From contig NZ_CP102099.1 of the NCBI RefSeq assembly GCF_024582815.1, forward strand, positions 1,054,001 to 1,118,000: a DNA stretch of 64,000 bases. Reading direction: 5' to 3'. The translations under genes and the position numbers were made by a program. The notes under the pieces are model-generated. The model was not told where the DNA came from, did not search any database, and worked only from the letters and a program-made list of their open reading frames with translations. Numbering within the stretch: position 1 is the stretch's first letter; each line of letters starts with the position of its first letter. Below are positions 27,495 to 38,078 of this stretch, one piece after another. The stretch is from Acinetobacter colistiniresistens (GTDB taxonomy: Bacteria; Pseudomonadota; Gammaproteobacteria; Pseudomonadales; Moraxellaceae).

Positions 27495-30400
27495 ATGAAT
27501 AATAATAAGATAAAAAAATTGACGCAGGGTAATCAACAAAAAACAAAATGAAGTGTTTGTGGTTGGGCTCTAGCGTCCTATCCAGCCTGCTTGTACTTTC
27601 TTCTGTTGCATCTGCGAGCGATATTGAAATTTATCAACCTGCGGCAGGGAATAAGAAACGCCTGATGCTGATGGTGGATCAATCTCGGAGTATGGGGGGC
27701 GCCGGTCTTTTAGATTTGGTTAAAGATTATCCATTATGTATTGATCAGGGGGTTACTGATGTATTGGGTAAAAATGGCTTGAATTTGGGAATCAAGATCG
27801 CGGGTCAAACCGATTTGATTAATGTCACCAAAGAAGCCTCTGATCTGATCAATAAAGCCATTTTAAAAGGCTTACTCGGCAATGGCCAAGGTCAGGGACT
27901 ACTTGATTCGATTGCCGAAATTAAAACAGAACAGCCGAATGCGGCTTATCCATTTCCGCGTCAATCCTGTACGGTGGTTACTACAGATGCAACGGTACGT
28001 TTATTGGATAACTTGCTCAGTGGGTTGTTGGGGGTGAAAACAGGATTATCTGCCGAACAATATATCCGTGAAACCTGTGACCCATTAATTGATATTAGCC
28101 TGCTTAAGTCCATTACCAATTCTTCTACGGTAGGAATTTACCGTTGTTATGATAAAAATTCACGCGTTCGTATGGCATTGACCGATGTTTTAAAAGGGAA
28201 AAAAGGTAGCGGGGGGCTGCCGGATATCGATCAAATCCCAGATAGTACAATGGTCGGGCTATCCATTTCACCTTATAACCAAACGCTGAATGATCGTGCT
28301 GGTGCGATTGTTTTTGAACCTAAGTTGCTCAGTGATGTCTATCTTTATAACGGTAAAACTCAAACCCATCGTCAGCATATGATTGACTATATTGCCAGTG
28401 CCAATATGGACTCCAAAGGTGAGTTTAGCCTGCAAAGTTTACTCATGATCGTACCTAAGCTGGTGGGAGGATTACTCAATGATGTGGTTGCAACACTGGG
28501 CAAAATTTTAAGTAATCCGCTGGATGCCGTGAGTGAGTTATTGAATCTGGAAAATACCAATAATACCCTGAATGATGTGCTGACCATGTTAGGTCTGGGC
28601 GGCAATAACCCAATGGCCAGTACCTATGCGGAAACAGGTGCATACTTGTTAGGCAACACCACCAAGGGAACGGGTGCCAGACAATATGCCAAGCGGAACG
28701 CGTTATTGGGACTTGGTGGCATATCCCTGTTATGGACAGATTATGAATGTAAGGCATGGAAAGCAGATGGCATGACCTGCGATGACTGGAAATATGCCGG
28801 GCTATTTGGTGTAAACACTAATGGATATAAAAAAGTCGATGGCAACCTGTTAAATTTACTGGGTATTCTACAGGTCGGAAAACAGGAAATCTTTTATGAA
28901 TACCGTGCCGATGTTGATGCAAAATATAGTGGTTTTACTGATAGCCAGAAAAATAACAGCACCATTAATCCGCTGATTAAAAGCAATGGCAGCTTCTATC
29001 AGGCACCATCGACAGCCCCACAATGCGATGCCAATGGTTTAATGGTGATTGCGGGTGGGGTGCCAACGATAGCACCGACATTGACGGACTCGTTATTGCA
29101 ACCGCAAGGCAGCCAATCCGATGCGACCAAAGTTGCCATGGAGCGTTTAATGGCCCGCTCATTGGATAACAGTCAAACCCTCAATATTCAATATAAAGAT
29201 GGGCGCTTGAATGATAATTGGGGATTTAGATGTAATTCTACCGATTTAAAAGCGACCACTTTGGGAAATAATAAAAACTCAAATGATAATACTGATTTTG
29301 CAACCTGGCAGTGTATCGGTGCCTATGCCCGAGATATTCGGGCATTAAAAGCCAATCCGATTAAAACCGCTGTCATTGGACTGGATCGGTCGTTTTTACA
29401 GCTTCCCAATTATATTGCAGGACAAGAAAGTAGTTCCGATACTAAAGGCTTGACTCAAATTTCAAGTACCAATGTGGCGCAAGATCAATTGCTAACCGGG
29501 ATTGTGCCGAAGGCTGTTCGCGACTTATTGGGCGTAACAGGTTCACTGCTGGATGGCCTGTTGCCAAATAGCTTGATCGGGAGTGGCTTAACCACAGGAA
29601 TTACCAGTCTATTGGATCGATTATTACCTCGTAATCCAGAGGACATCAAAAATATGGCACGTTGGGGGGTCATTGGTGGCGGTGGTTGGTATAACGCTGC
29701 CAACAGCCAGAATATTGCACAAAGTATTCGGGATTTTCACGATAATTTGGGGGTGACGGATGGTGATCCTATTGGTTTGCAAACACTACCTGAAGACCCG
29801 TTAACACCATATCGTATGAGCAACGAAGTGTATAAAAGTATGTTTGAACCAACAGAAAAAGCCAGTTGGTTTGGTAACTTTAAAAAATACTATGTCGAAA
29901 CCGATAATTCGATTAATAAACTGAAAGATGCCTGGGATGTAACGTCAACAAGCTACGATGTGCAAGATTGGAATAAAGGTGGCGTACTAGCCAAGCTTAA
30001 AAATTTAAAAAATAAAACGGATAATTCTGATCCGAACAAACCGATCATTACAGAACGTCTGGTTCTGACGAATAGGGATTGCCAGCAAATTGCCAATACC
30101 TCTACTTATCAATTTACGGAGGTTGGCGCATTAAAAACCGTGAATAATAAATATCTGGATGTGAAATGTGGTTCAGGGACTTCTGCTGTTACAGATGCTA
30201 AAGGCTATTTGTTAATGAATTTGTTGGGTTATAACGTCGGAAATGCGGCTAGCACGGCAGATCTGACTGAAACGAATCGAACCAACTGGCAGGTAGGCAT
30301 GAACTTGCATTCAATTCCAGTCAAACTTACCCAAGAAGCAACTTTTAATGCGGATAATAGTATCAAAGAGCGCAAAGATTATATGCTGTTTGGTACAACG

Positions 30401-32008
30401 CAAGGTTTATTGCATGTCGTTGATGCCAAAACGGGTGAAGAAAGTTTTGCTTTTGTACCCAATGAAATGTTGGAAAATACTCAACAGAGCAAGGCATTCT
30501 TGGATAAAGCGACAGGCGTTAAAGCAAATATGGCTTACGGGATTGATGGCGCATGGACAATCTATAGCGAATACGTCTATGGAATGAAGGCGCTGAGCAG
30601 CGGCAGTAGCAGTAGTGCAGTGGTTGCAACCGTTGGCGAAATTAAACAAGGTGATCAGGTCCTCGCCAAAGGAAAGCAAATTGCCTACGGTGGTTTGCGT
30701 ATGGGGGGGCGTAGTTATTATGCCTTGGATCTGAGTGATCTGACTCGTCCAAAATTGAAGTTCCATATCGATCCAGATAATAATCGCATTATTAGTCTAC
30801 AAGCAGATGGGAGCTATAAAACCACCACCAATACGGTTTTAGCTAGCATGGGGCAGAGTTGGTCTAAGCCAACCATTACGACGGTAATGTATAAAGGTGC
30901 TGCGAAACGCGTGATGCTAGTAGGGGGAGGCTATGATATGGAATATGAAAAAGTCACGCCAAGCATTAGCAATACCACCAGAGGCCGCATGATTTATATG
31001 TTTGATGCGGATAATGGAGATTTGCTCTGGTACGCCGGCGGAGATAGTGCAAGCACTTCATGTGATCAGGGAGATAGTAATCTCGGCTTAAGAATGAAAG
31101 ACTTATATAGTGTGGTGAGTCGTATCAATGCTGTGGACCGTGATGGCGATGGCATCACAGATCATCTATATTTTGGCGATTTAGGGGGGCAGGTTTGGCG
31201 CATCGATTTAGGTAAGGATCTTGGCTTAAAAGGTGGAGGATGTGGTCGTTATAGCATGCTATTTAAAGACAGCAATAGCCGTTTTTATGAAGCCCCTAAT
31301 TTTAGTGTCTATGGCTATGAACAACCATTGGCTGTGCTGAGCATTGCCTCAGGCAATCGTAGCCTGCCTTATAGCGATAAAAATTCAAGCAGTACGATCT
31401 ATAATCTGTTTGATCAGGAGGTGGTCAGTCCTAATTTTGTCACCACAGGCAATGTCAATAGCAGTACACCAAAACTATTGGTGACAGATCTTAAAGCCAT
31501 GCTGACTGCGGGCGATGTAAAAGGGAAAAATTTGGTCCAAGCCAAAGCGATGATGCCAAACGGCTGGTATGTGCTGGCAAATACAGTGGTTGGAAAAGAG
31601 CTGGATGCACAAGGCAATGAAATTAGCTTGACGAATCAGGTCGGCAGCAAAGTGTTGAACGAAATGGTGGTCATGAATAAGAGTCTTTACGCCAGTGTTT
31701 ATAATCCAAATACCAGTGCTGGAAATGGATGTAAAATTCAGGCCAATGGGGCAACCACTGTTCAGCGGTTCTGTTTGCCATTTGGTGTCTGTGAGCAAGA
31801 CGTTAAGGATGTGACCATGAGCTTTGGTGCTGGACATGGTATCGTTGATTCGATGGTCGGTGCGGGCATTGGTCTAGGTGATAAAAATGGTTTGACGCGT
31901 CAACTGCTCAATCCAAATGCAAAAGACAAAATTGGCAATAGCAAACTGTCGGTAAATACCATGCGTCGTCAATTAGTTCCACTGACATGGTATGAACGTA
32001 ATGAATAA
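27495..32008 (+). pseudogene. pilY1: PilY1 tip adhesin (operon 2), one frameshift near the start
   Basis: The second PilY1, about 1504 residues if an A is restored at 27545-27548. From the ATG at 27495, which has GGGAG upstream, the frame runs 18 codons to a stop; the next frame starts at an ATG at 27548 with signal peptide CLWLGSSVLSSLLVLSSVAS. So it may be translated from 27548 as a 1486-residue protein. The VWA motif is MVDQSRSMGG (DxSxS kept). Residues about 85-170, 300-345 and 650-690 are rich in Leu-Leu-Asp/Gly segments, not seen in the operon 1 copy. The propeller has the calcium loop DRDGDGITDHLYFGDLGGQV. The stop overlaps the next gene. Confidence 0.88.
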
Positions 32009-32525
32009 CAATAAGTTGAGCCGGCAATTTACGCTCAGAATGAATGTTTGTTTTATTGTGCGTAGTTCAGGTTTCACCTTGATTGAGCTGATGATTACGA
32101 TGGCGATCGTGGCAATTATTGCAGCGATCGCGATTCCCAGTTATGACGTCTATATTCGCCGTGCAGATTTAGCCACAGCACAGCAAGAAATGCTTAAAAT
32201 TGCGGCGCTATTGGAAAAACATCGGGCTCGCAATTTTAGTTATGATGGTTTTGTGCTTAAAGGCACGGCCGCGAATCAGGGGGCGTATTACACTGTTCCA
32301 AATGCAACGAACACCAGCTTGCTTGTACCTTTGAGTGCGAGTCTAGGTGATCAGAAATTTACATTAACCTTAACAGCAAATGCTCAGGCATGGTCTTTAA
32401 ATGCAATCAGTCAAAGTCCGAGAAATTATTCCTTACTGATGACCAGTACAGGATTCAAATGTAAGACGAAAACGGCAGCCAATATGACAACATCAAGTTG
32501 TGGCAATGCTGCTGAAGACTGGTAA
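32001..32525 (+). CDS. pilE: Minor pilin PilE-like (operon 2)
   Basis: A prepilin of about 174 residues with core [20 protein letters not shown] after a long leader ending VRSSG. The helix QQEMLKIAALLEKHRARNFSY closely matches the operon 1 protein at 23283. Cysteines are in GFKCKTKT and SSCGNAAED. Possible starts are ATG at 31992, 32001 and 32042; I use 32001, which overlaps the pilY1 stop. The third would give a 10-residue leader and is a serious alternative. It is the last gene of operon 2. Confidence 0.82.
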   Translation: MNNNKLSRQFTLRMNVCFIVRSSGFTLIELMITMAIVAIIAAIAIPSYDVYIRRADLATAQQEMLKIAALLEKHRARNFSYDGFVLKGTAANQGAYYTVPNATNTSLLVPLSASLGDQKFTLTLTANAQAWSLNAISQSPRNYSLLMTSTGFKCKTKTAANMTTSSCGNAAEDW

Positions 32526-32688
32526 CTTATCAGATTTTATAGATTAAATTCATAACTGTGGATAACTCGAAAAATAATCTTTATTTCAAAGTCAATTTAA
32601 CGTAGAATATCGCCCTCTATGAAAGGGGTTTGAAGTGTCGCCGATGGTCGGCGCAGGGATAATCCGTAAAAATTATAAGGTTGTTCTC

Positions 32689-32946
32689 ATGGTTGTTATT
32701 CGTTTAGCGCGCGGTGGTGCAAAAAAACGTCCATTCTATCAAATCGTTGTGACTGATAGCCGTAACGCACGTGACGGTCGTTTCATCGAGCGTATTGGTT
32801 TCTTTAACCCAACTGCACAAGGTAAAGCTGAAAAAGTTCGTTTAGACGCTGACCGTTTTGCACACTGGGTTGCTCAAGGTGCTCAACCTTCAGAACGTGT
32901 TGCTTCTTTAGCTGCTCAAGCTAAGAAAGCTGCAACTGCTGCGTAA
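32689..32946 (+). CDS. rpsP: 30S ribosomal protein S16
   Basis: An 85-residue S16 with [20 protein letters not shown] and [14 protein letters not shown], the invariant parts of the family. It is the first gene of the conserved rpsP-rimM-trmD-rplS cluster. The start at 32689 gives the canonical N-terminus; an earlier in-frame ATG at 32635 lies in the leader. A TAGAAT hexamer near 32602 could be part of its promoter. Confidence 0.98.
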   Translation: MVVIRLARGGAKKRPFYQIVVTDSRNARDGRFIERIGFFNPTAQGKAEKVRLDADRFAHWVAQGAQPSERVASLAAQAKKAATAA

Positions 32947-32962
32947 TAGTAGTAGGTAGCCC

Positions 32963-33511
32963 ATGACATCGACACAGAATGTGCCAGAAGATCGTATTCA
33001 GATTGGACAGTTACGTTCAGCTTATGGATTGAATGGGTGGCTCTGGGTTTACTCTAATACAGAACCTATGAGCAATATGTTTGACTACCTTCCTTGGTAC
33101 ATTGAGACCAAGGCAGGTTGGCAAACAATTGATGTGAAACGTTGGAAACCACATGGCAAAGGCTTGGTTGTTGCATTAAAAGGCGTGAATGATCGTACTG
33201 GTGCAGAGAACTTGGTTGGCGCAAATATCTGGATTGCCAAATCACAGCTTCCAAAAGCAGATGTAGACGAGTATTACTGGTCTGATCTTAAAGGCTTGAC
33301 CGTGTTAGGTCTTGGAGAGGATGAGCAGGAAGTCAATCTTGGTCAAATCTACGAGCTGTTTGAAACAGGTGCCAATGATGTCATGGTCGTAAAAGCGACG
33401 CCTGACAGTATTGATGCTGAAGAGCGAATGATTCCTTGGCATAAAGATGTGGTACAGCGTGTTGATCTTGAAGCTGGTCGTATTTACGTCAATTGGGGCG
33501 TAGACTACTAA
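32963..33511 (+). CDS. rimM: Ribosome maturation factor RimM
   Basis: A 182-residue RimM that binds S19 and assists maturation of the 30S head. The N-terminal barrel has IQIGQLRSAYGLNGWLWVYS. The PRC-barrel half starts YYWSDLKGLTVLG and includes ETGANDVMVVK and ERMIPW. It lies 16 bp after rpsP and 45 bp before trmD. Confidence 0.97.
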   Translation: MTSTQNVPEDRIQIGQLRSAYGLNGWLWVYSNTEPMSNMFDYLPWYIETKAGWQTIDVKRWKPHGKGLVVALKGVNDRTGAENLVGANIWIAKSQLPKADVDEYYWSDLKGLTVLGLGEDEQEVNLGQIYELFETGANDVMVVKATPDSIDAEERMIPWHKDVVQRVDLEAGRIYVNWGVDY

Positions 33512-33556
33512 TCCTTTCGGGGACAGTAGCGCAGCAGGAAAATAGAGGAGTCTGCG

Positions 33557-34297
33557 GTGTTTTTTGCAGTCATCACATTGTTTCCTGAAATGTTTGAAGC
33601 GATTACAGCGTACGGGATTAGCGGACGTGCAGCAAAGCGTGACATCGTGCAAGTGACTTGTATTAACCCACGAGATTTTGCTGAGGGCAATTACAAACGA
33701 GTGGATGAACGTCCTTTCGGTGGTGGCCCTGGTATGGTGATGATGGCTGAGCCTTTGGCACAAGCAATTAGCCATGCCAAACAACTTGCAATGCAAGTCG
33801 GTTGTGTTCATGCCCCAGTGGTGTATATGTCACCGCAAGGCAAGACCCTCAATGAGCAGGCAGTACAACAATTCGTTGATTATGATGGTTTGATTGTATT
33901 GTGTGGGCGTTATGAAGGGGTCGATGAGCGTTTAATCCAGCATTATGTTGATCAAGAATGGTCAATCGGGGATTACGTATTATCGGGTGGTGAACTTCCT
34001 GCCATGGTGTTGCTGGATAGTATTATTCGTCGATTGCCGAATGTCATGTCTGACGAGCAATCTGCGATACAAGATTCTTTTGTAGATGGTTTACTGGACT
34101 GTCCACAATATACCAAGCCAGATCATTTTGAAGGGCTGGATGTGCCTGAGGTACTTAAATCAGGACATCATGCCAATATTGAAAAATGGCGTTTTTTGCA
34201 GCGTTATCAACGAACTTTAGAGCGTCGGCCAGAACTGGTGGAAAAAGTAGAGTTGACCAAACAGCAAATTAAATGGTTAAAAAATTCTAAAGGTTAA
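33557..34297 (+). CDS. trmD: tRNA (guanine37-N1)-methyltransferase
   Basis: A 246-residue SPOUT methyltransferase that forms m1G37 in tRNAs reading CNN codons and so prevents frameshifting. [23 protein letters not shown] and [14 protein letters not shown] form the knotted SAM-binding site. The start is GTG at 33557 with GAGGAG eight bases upstream, giving the standard beginning [12 protein letters not shown]. Confidence 0.98.
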   Translation: MFFAVITLFPEMFEAITAYGISGRAAKRDIVQVTCINPRDFAEGNYKRVDERPFGGGPGMVMMAEPLAQAISHAKQLAMQVGCVHAPVVYMSPQGKTLNEQAVQQFVDYDGLIVLCGRYEGVDERLIQHYVDQEWSIGDYVLSGGELPAMVLLDSIIRRLPNVMSDEQSAIQDSFVDGLLDCPQYTKPDHFEGLDVPEVLKSGHHANIEKWRFLQRYQRTLERRPELVEKVELTKQQIKWLKNSKG

Positions 34298-34490
34298 ACT
34301 GCTATCAGTTTTTCTTTTGTACCCAACGAGAAGCTTTGCTTCGAGTTCTACTTAAACCTGGTTTAAGTTAAAAATAGGCTCTTTAAGACCTTTGTCTTAA
34401 GGGGAAAGTTAAACGGGAGATATGCGCTTTAGCCTCTATTCCCAGCGGTGTCAGAGACCTCTTCTCTCCCGCACATATTGGAGATTCCAC
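34298..34490 (+). promoter_or_regulatory. Structured leader of rplS
   Basis: 193 bases before rplS contain three inverted repeats: ACTTAAACC-T-GGTTTAAGT (34350-34368), TTAAGAC-N4-GTCTTAA (34383-34400), and CGGGAGA (34414-34420) pairing with TCTCCCG (34465-34471). The last could expose or mask the TTGGAG ribosome-binding site near 34479. This may set rplS translation apart from trmD, but a specific regulator cannot be named. Confidence 0.45.
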
Positions 34491-34862
34491 ATGAGTGGTA
34501 AACATCCTTTAGTTCAAGCTGTTGAAAATGCACAGTTAAAATCAGACATCCCTGCTTTTGCACCGGGCGATACAGTTATCGTTCAAGTTAAAGTAAAAGA
34601 GGGTGACCGTGAGCGTCTTCAAGCATTTGAAGGTGTTGTAATCGCGAAGAAAAACCGTGGTTTAAACTCTGCTTTCACAGTTCGTAAAATCTCTAGCGGT
34701 GTTGGTGTTGAGCGTGTTTTCCAAACTCACTCTCCAATCGTTGCTAAGATCGAAGTGAAACGTCGTGGTGACGTTCGTCGTGCTAAACTTTACTACCTAC
34801 GCGAGTTGTCTGGTAAAGCTGCACGTATTCGTGAAAAGTTACCAGCTCGTAAACAAGGTTAA
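34491..34862 (+). CDS. rplS: 50S ribosomal protein L19
   Basis: A 123-residue L19, located at the 30S-50S interface. [20 protein letters not shown] and [20 protein letters not shown] are conserved, and [17 protein letters not shown] closes the protein. The start at 34491 follows TTGGAGATTCCAC; an upstream ATG at 34422 in the leader is not used by the family. Confidence 0.98.
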   Translation: MSGKHPLVQAVENAQLKSDIPAFAPGDTVIVQVKVKEGDRERLQAFEGVVIAKKNRGLNSAFTVRKISSGVGVERVFQTHSPIVAKIEVKRRGDVRRAKLYYLRELSGKAARIREKLPARKQG

Positions 34863-34883
34863 TTTTAACTTTGTTTTAAAGCG

Positions 34884-34911
34884 AAAAAATGCGCCTTTGG
34901 CGCATTTTTTT
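34884..34911 (+). terminator. Terminator after rplS
   Basis: AAAAAATGCGCC and GGCGCATTTTTTT arms around a 3-base loop; a very strong intrinsic terminator for the rpsP-rplS operon. Confidence 0.95.
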
Positions 34912-35000
34912 ATGCCTGTTTGCGTCGACAAGCACTTTCTTTTTAATCATCTCAGACCTGATTTTGCTAAAATAGGTCTTTATACGTTGACTTTTCTTTT

Positions 35001-35894
35001 ATGAAAAAAAGTTCTTATCGCCATTTGAGCGGTGTTTTCCTATTAAATAAACCTTTAGGTTTGAGCTCTAATTCTGCACTTCAAAAAGTCCGTCGTCTGT
35101 TTAATGCACAAAAAGCAGGGCATACGGGTGCCTTGGATCCGTTGGCAACAGGATTATTGCCAATCTGTTTGGGCGAAGCCACCAAGTTCTCACATTATTT
35201 ACTGGATTCAAGCAAACGTTATCAAACTACGGTGAAATTGGGACAAACCACAGCAACCGGTGATGTTGAAGGTGAAATTCTGCAACAGAGAGAAGTGCCT
35301 GCATTGACGCAAGAACGGATTGAACAAATACTTGAGCAATTCCGTGGTGATATTCAGCAAGTACCGCCGATGTATTCAGCGTTAAAACGTGATGGTCGTC
35401 CACTCTATGAATTGGCGCGTAAAGGCATTGAGATTGAGCGCGAAGCACGTCCAGTCACCATCTATGATTTAAGCTTGGTTGATTTTACAGAAGATAGCTT
35501 AACGCTGGATGTGACGTGCTCAAAAGGGACCTATATTCGTGTCTTAGGTGAAGACATTGGCGAGGCTTTGGGCTGTGGTGGGCATCTAACACAATTGCAT
35601 CGTACTCAAACAGGCCATTTTGAGATTAATCCAAGCTATACCATTGAATATTTAGAGGATCTTTCACTGGAAGAACGCGATGCGTTATTGCTGCCAGTCT
35701 ATGCACCTGTTGAGCATTTTCCACGTGTGCAACTTCCAGAAGGGCGTGAAAAATATTTCGGCAATGGTCAGGAAAGCAATATTGAGCATGAAGCTGCGGC
35801 GGAAGTGCTGGTGTTTGACGGCGAACGTTGTCTAGGACTGGCTGAAATTACTGATAAAAAACGTTTGGTGCCAAAACGCTTGTTAAATTTATAA
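35001..35894 (+). CDS. truB: tRNA pseudouridine55 synthase
   Basis: A 297-residue TruB that makes pseudouridine at position 55 in the T loop of tRNAs. [14 protein letters not shown] and [20 protein letters not shown] contain the catalytic aspartate (in ALDPLA). [16 protein letters not shown] and [20 protein letters not shown] are further family motifs. It lies 138 bp after rplS, behind a terminator. The TSUP gene follows after 11 bp. Confidence 0.97.
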   Translation: MKKSSYRHLSGVFLLNKPLGLSSNSALQKVRRLFNAQKAGHTGALDPLATGLLPICLGEATKFSHYLLDSSKRYQTTVKLGQTTATGDVEGEILQQREVPALTQERIEQILEQFRGDIQQVPPMYSALKRDGRPLYELARKGIEIEREARPVTIYDLSLVDFTEDSLTLDVTCSKGTYIRVLGEDIGEALGCGGHLTQLHRTQTGHFEINPSYTIEYLEDLSLEERDALLLPVYAPVEHFPRVQLPEGREKYFGNGQESNIEHEAAAEVLVFDGERCLGLAEITDKKRLVPKRLLNL

Positions 35895-35905
35895 GAGTAT
35901 CTTCA

Positions 35906-36673
35906 ATGGAATGGGAACTGATTCTAACTTTAGTGTTCTTTGCGTTTTGTGCGGGAACCATTGATGCGGCCGTCGGTGGCGGCGGGTTGATTCAGATTCC
36001 TGCATTGATGGGAGCTTTACCACAAACTGCACCTGCGACCTTATTTGGTACCAATAAGTTAGCCTCCATTTGCGGCACAGGTTCGGCTGCATTTTCATTT
36101 GTACGTCGGGTCAAATTGCAATGGTCATTACTGGGTGTGATTGCACTATTTGCCTTTATCAGCTCTTTTATTGGGGCGGCCTGTGTATCATTGGTGCCGA
36201 CGCATATTTTAAGACCGATTGTCTTGATCATGCTGATTGTGATTGCGATTTATACCTTTATGAAAAAGCAATTCGGGCAAGTGCACGTCGATCAAAAAAT
36301 TACACCTAAGTTACTGCTTCTGGCTGCGATGGGTAGCCTAGCGATTGGTTTCTATGATGGTATTTTTGGCCCAGGAACAGGCAGTTTCTTTATTTTCTTT
36401 TTTATCCGCTTTTTACAGGTCGATTTTCTACATGCTTCGGCTCTGTCCAAGATTGGCAATTTCATGACCAATCTGGCAGCATTAAGCTTCTTTATTCCAA
36501 CGGGTCATGTGCTGTTTGCACTGGGCTTGATGATGGCGGTTGCCAATATTGCGGGCTCATTATTGGGTGTCCGTTTGGCTTTAAAATACGGCAGTGGCTT
36601 TATCCGTATTTTATTCCTGATATTGGTCAGTATTTTAATCTGTCGATTGGGCTATCAGATCATTACCAGCTAG
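35906..36673 (+). CDS. TSUP (TauE/SafE) family membrane permease
   Basis: A 255-residue inner-membrane protein with about eight hydrophobic segments. The two internal halves each carry the family glycine motif: AAVGGGGLIQIPALMG near residue 20 and FYDGIFGPGTGSFFIFFF near residue 152. TSUP proteins move sulfonates, sulfite, sulfate or other organic anions; the substrate here is unknown. It starts 11 bp after truB and may be cotranscribed with it. Confidence 0.9.
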   Translation: MEWELILTLVFFAFCAGTIDAAVGGGGLIQIPALMGALPQTAPATLFGTNKLASICGTGSAAFSFVRRVKLQWSLLGVIALFAFISSFIGAACVSLVPTHILRPIVLIMLIVIAIYTFMKKQFGQVHVDQKITPKLLLLAAMGSLAIGFYDGIFGPGTGSFFIFFFIRFLQVDFLHASALSKIGNFMTNLAALSFFIPTGHVLFALGLMMAVANIAGSLLGVRLALKYGSGFIRILFLILVSILICRLGYQIITS

Positions 36674-36688
36674 AAGTCTAGACATAGA

Positions 36689-37546
36689 CTAAGCTTTTCC
36701 ACCGCGTAAAGTAACACCAATTGATGCTACCATAATACAGGCCAATGCGACCCATTGAATCAAGCTAATGCGCTCATGTAACAGTACCAGACCAGCTAAT
36801 GCCGCTAATGCAGGCGCAAGACTGGACAGCGTTCCATAACTCAATTTACTTAAGCGTTTCAGTGCCATTAAATCCAGGGCATAAGGAATTGCAGTTGCGA
36901 GTAGGGCAATCACCAGCGCTTTGCCCCAATATTGAGTGTCTAGCAGTACAGGCGCATTATTCCATAGTCCGAAAGGCAGGAGCGTCAGTGCGGATAAGCC
37001 AATGGCAATGGTCAGTGCATGCATGCCAATATTCTGTTGCACTACGCGATGCCCGTAATAGATATATAAGGCCCAAAAGAACCCTGCACCTAATGCGCAT
37101 GCTGCACCGATATAGGAAAAATGCTGTGCTTGAGCATCGTGCCACGGCACCATTAAGGCAATGCCCAAAATCGCAAAGGCCACCCAAATATAGTCGCTGC
37201 GCTGTTTAATTGAGAGTAGAGCCAAACCCAGTGGGCCAATAAACTCTAAACCCACCGCAATGCCTTGAGGTAACTTGCCTAAAGAGGTGTAAAACAAGAT
37301 GTTCATACAGCCCAGTGCAGCACTATAGCAAAGTAAATCTCGCCATTTTAGTTCCTTCAATTTGGAAATGATTTTCCATGAGCGGAACATGATTGCGACC
37401 AGAAGGGTAGCAAAACACAGTCTTAAAATCGTTACAGTGAGCGGATCCAGTGTCGCAATTAACTGCTTGGCAAAGGACGCACTGATTTGATAAGACAGCA
37501 TGGATAAAACCATGTACAGTACTGCGACCAACTGAATATTTTTCAT
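36689..37546 (-). CDS. EamA/RhtA-like exporter (first copy)
   Basis: A 285-residue DMT-superfamily protein with ten predicted membrane helices in two EamA repeats. YQISASFAKQLIATLDPLTV and GIAVGLEFIGPLGLALL match the RhtA (threonine/homoserine exporter) branch. The start at 37546 has GGAGTGG eight bases upstream; ATG at 37567 would add seven residues. The cargo is unknown, with amino acids or analogues likely. It lies 40 bp after a GNAT gene and is a paralogue of the gene at 38079. Confidence 0.85.
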   Translation of the reverse strand: MKNIQLVAVLYMVLSMLSYQISASFAKQLIATLDPLTVTILRLCFATLLVAIMFRSWKIISKLKELKWRDLLCYSAALGCMNILFYTSLGKLPQGIAVGLEFIGPLGLALLSIKQRSDYIWVAFAILGIALMVPWHDAQAQHFSYIGAACALGAGFFWALYIYYGHRVVQQNIGMHALTIAIGLSALTLLPFGLWNNAPVLLDTQYWGKALVIALLATAIPYALDLMALKRLSKLSYGTLSSLAPALAALAGLVLLHERISLIQWVALACIMVASIGVTLRGGKA

Positions 37547-37585
37547 GTGTATAGCCACTCCATACATAGAATGACGATAAGGTGT

Positions 37586-38062
37586 TTAGCCATGAGAATG
37601 TATTCCTTGTGAATAAAAACAACACCAGGTCTTTTTGATGGCTTCAGTGATATCGAGTTGAAATTCAAAAGCAATTTGATTTTCTCGAATGACTTTAAAA
37701 CCTAACCGTTTATGGAATTTTATAGATAAGGTATTACTTTTGAATGCGTGGCTGACGATCGTTGTAGCCTGTTTAGCTTCAATAAATTGAATAAATTGCG
37801 CAAGTAATGAAGCAAATACCTTCCGTGTTCGGTGCTTTGGGTGAACCACTAAAATTGGAATAAACCATCTCTGCTGTTGCATGTGTTCAACAGTGAAGTA
37901 ACCCAGTAATTGCTGATGGTTTCGATATTCGAATAGATAGCCTTGAGTTGAGGCCTGCATTAAAGAGGCCAGATAAGCTGATCGGTTGATGGGTTTACCT
38001 GCTTGCTCAGACAAGGTGTTTAAGGTCATCAACGTGAGTTCTAAATATTCTTCCATATGCAT
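37586..38062 (-). CDS. GNAT family N-acetyltransferase
   Basis: A 158-residue GNAT domain protein. ILVVHPKHRTRKVFASLLAQ is motif A, the acetyl-CoA pyrophosphate loop (usually Q/R-x-x-G-x-G/A, here HRTRKVF, so weakly conserved). SKFHKRLGF-like SIKFHKRLGFKVIREN is the motif B region. The acceptor is unknown. Its position between two RhtA-like exporters on the same strand (16 and 39 bp spacers) suggests a shared transcript. Confidence 0.8.
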   Translation of the reverse strand: MHMEEYLELTLMTLNTLSEQAGKPINRSAYLASLMQASTQGYLFEYRNHQQLLGYFTVEHMQQQRWFIPILVVHPKHRTRKVFASLLAQFIQFIEAKQATTIVSHAFKSNTLSIKFHKRLGFKVIRENQIAFEFQLDITEAIKKTWCCFYSQGIHSHG

Positions 38063-38078
38063 TTAATGAATACTTTGA

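Noticed and set aside
34422-34490. N-terminal extension of rplS
   Set aside because: L19 starts at MSGKHPLVQ; the extension overlaps the structured leader.
36799-37209. Plus-strand 136-codon frame
   Set aside because: It is antisense to the RhtA-like gene at 36689-37546, which has clear EamA motifs; the frame has no recognisable domain.
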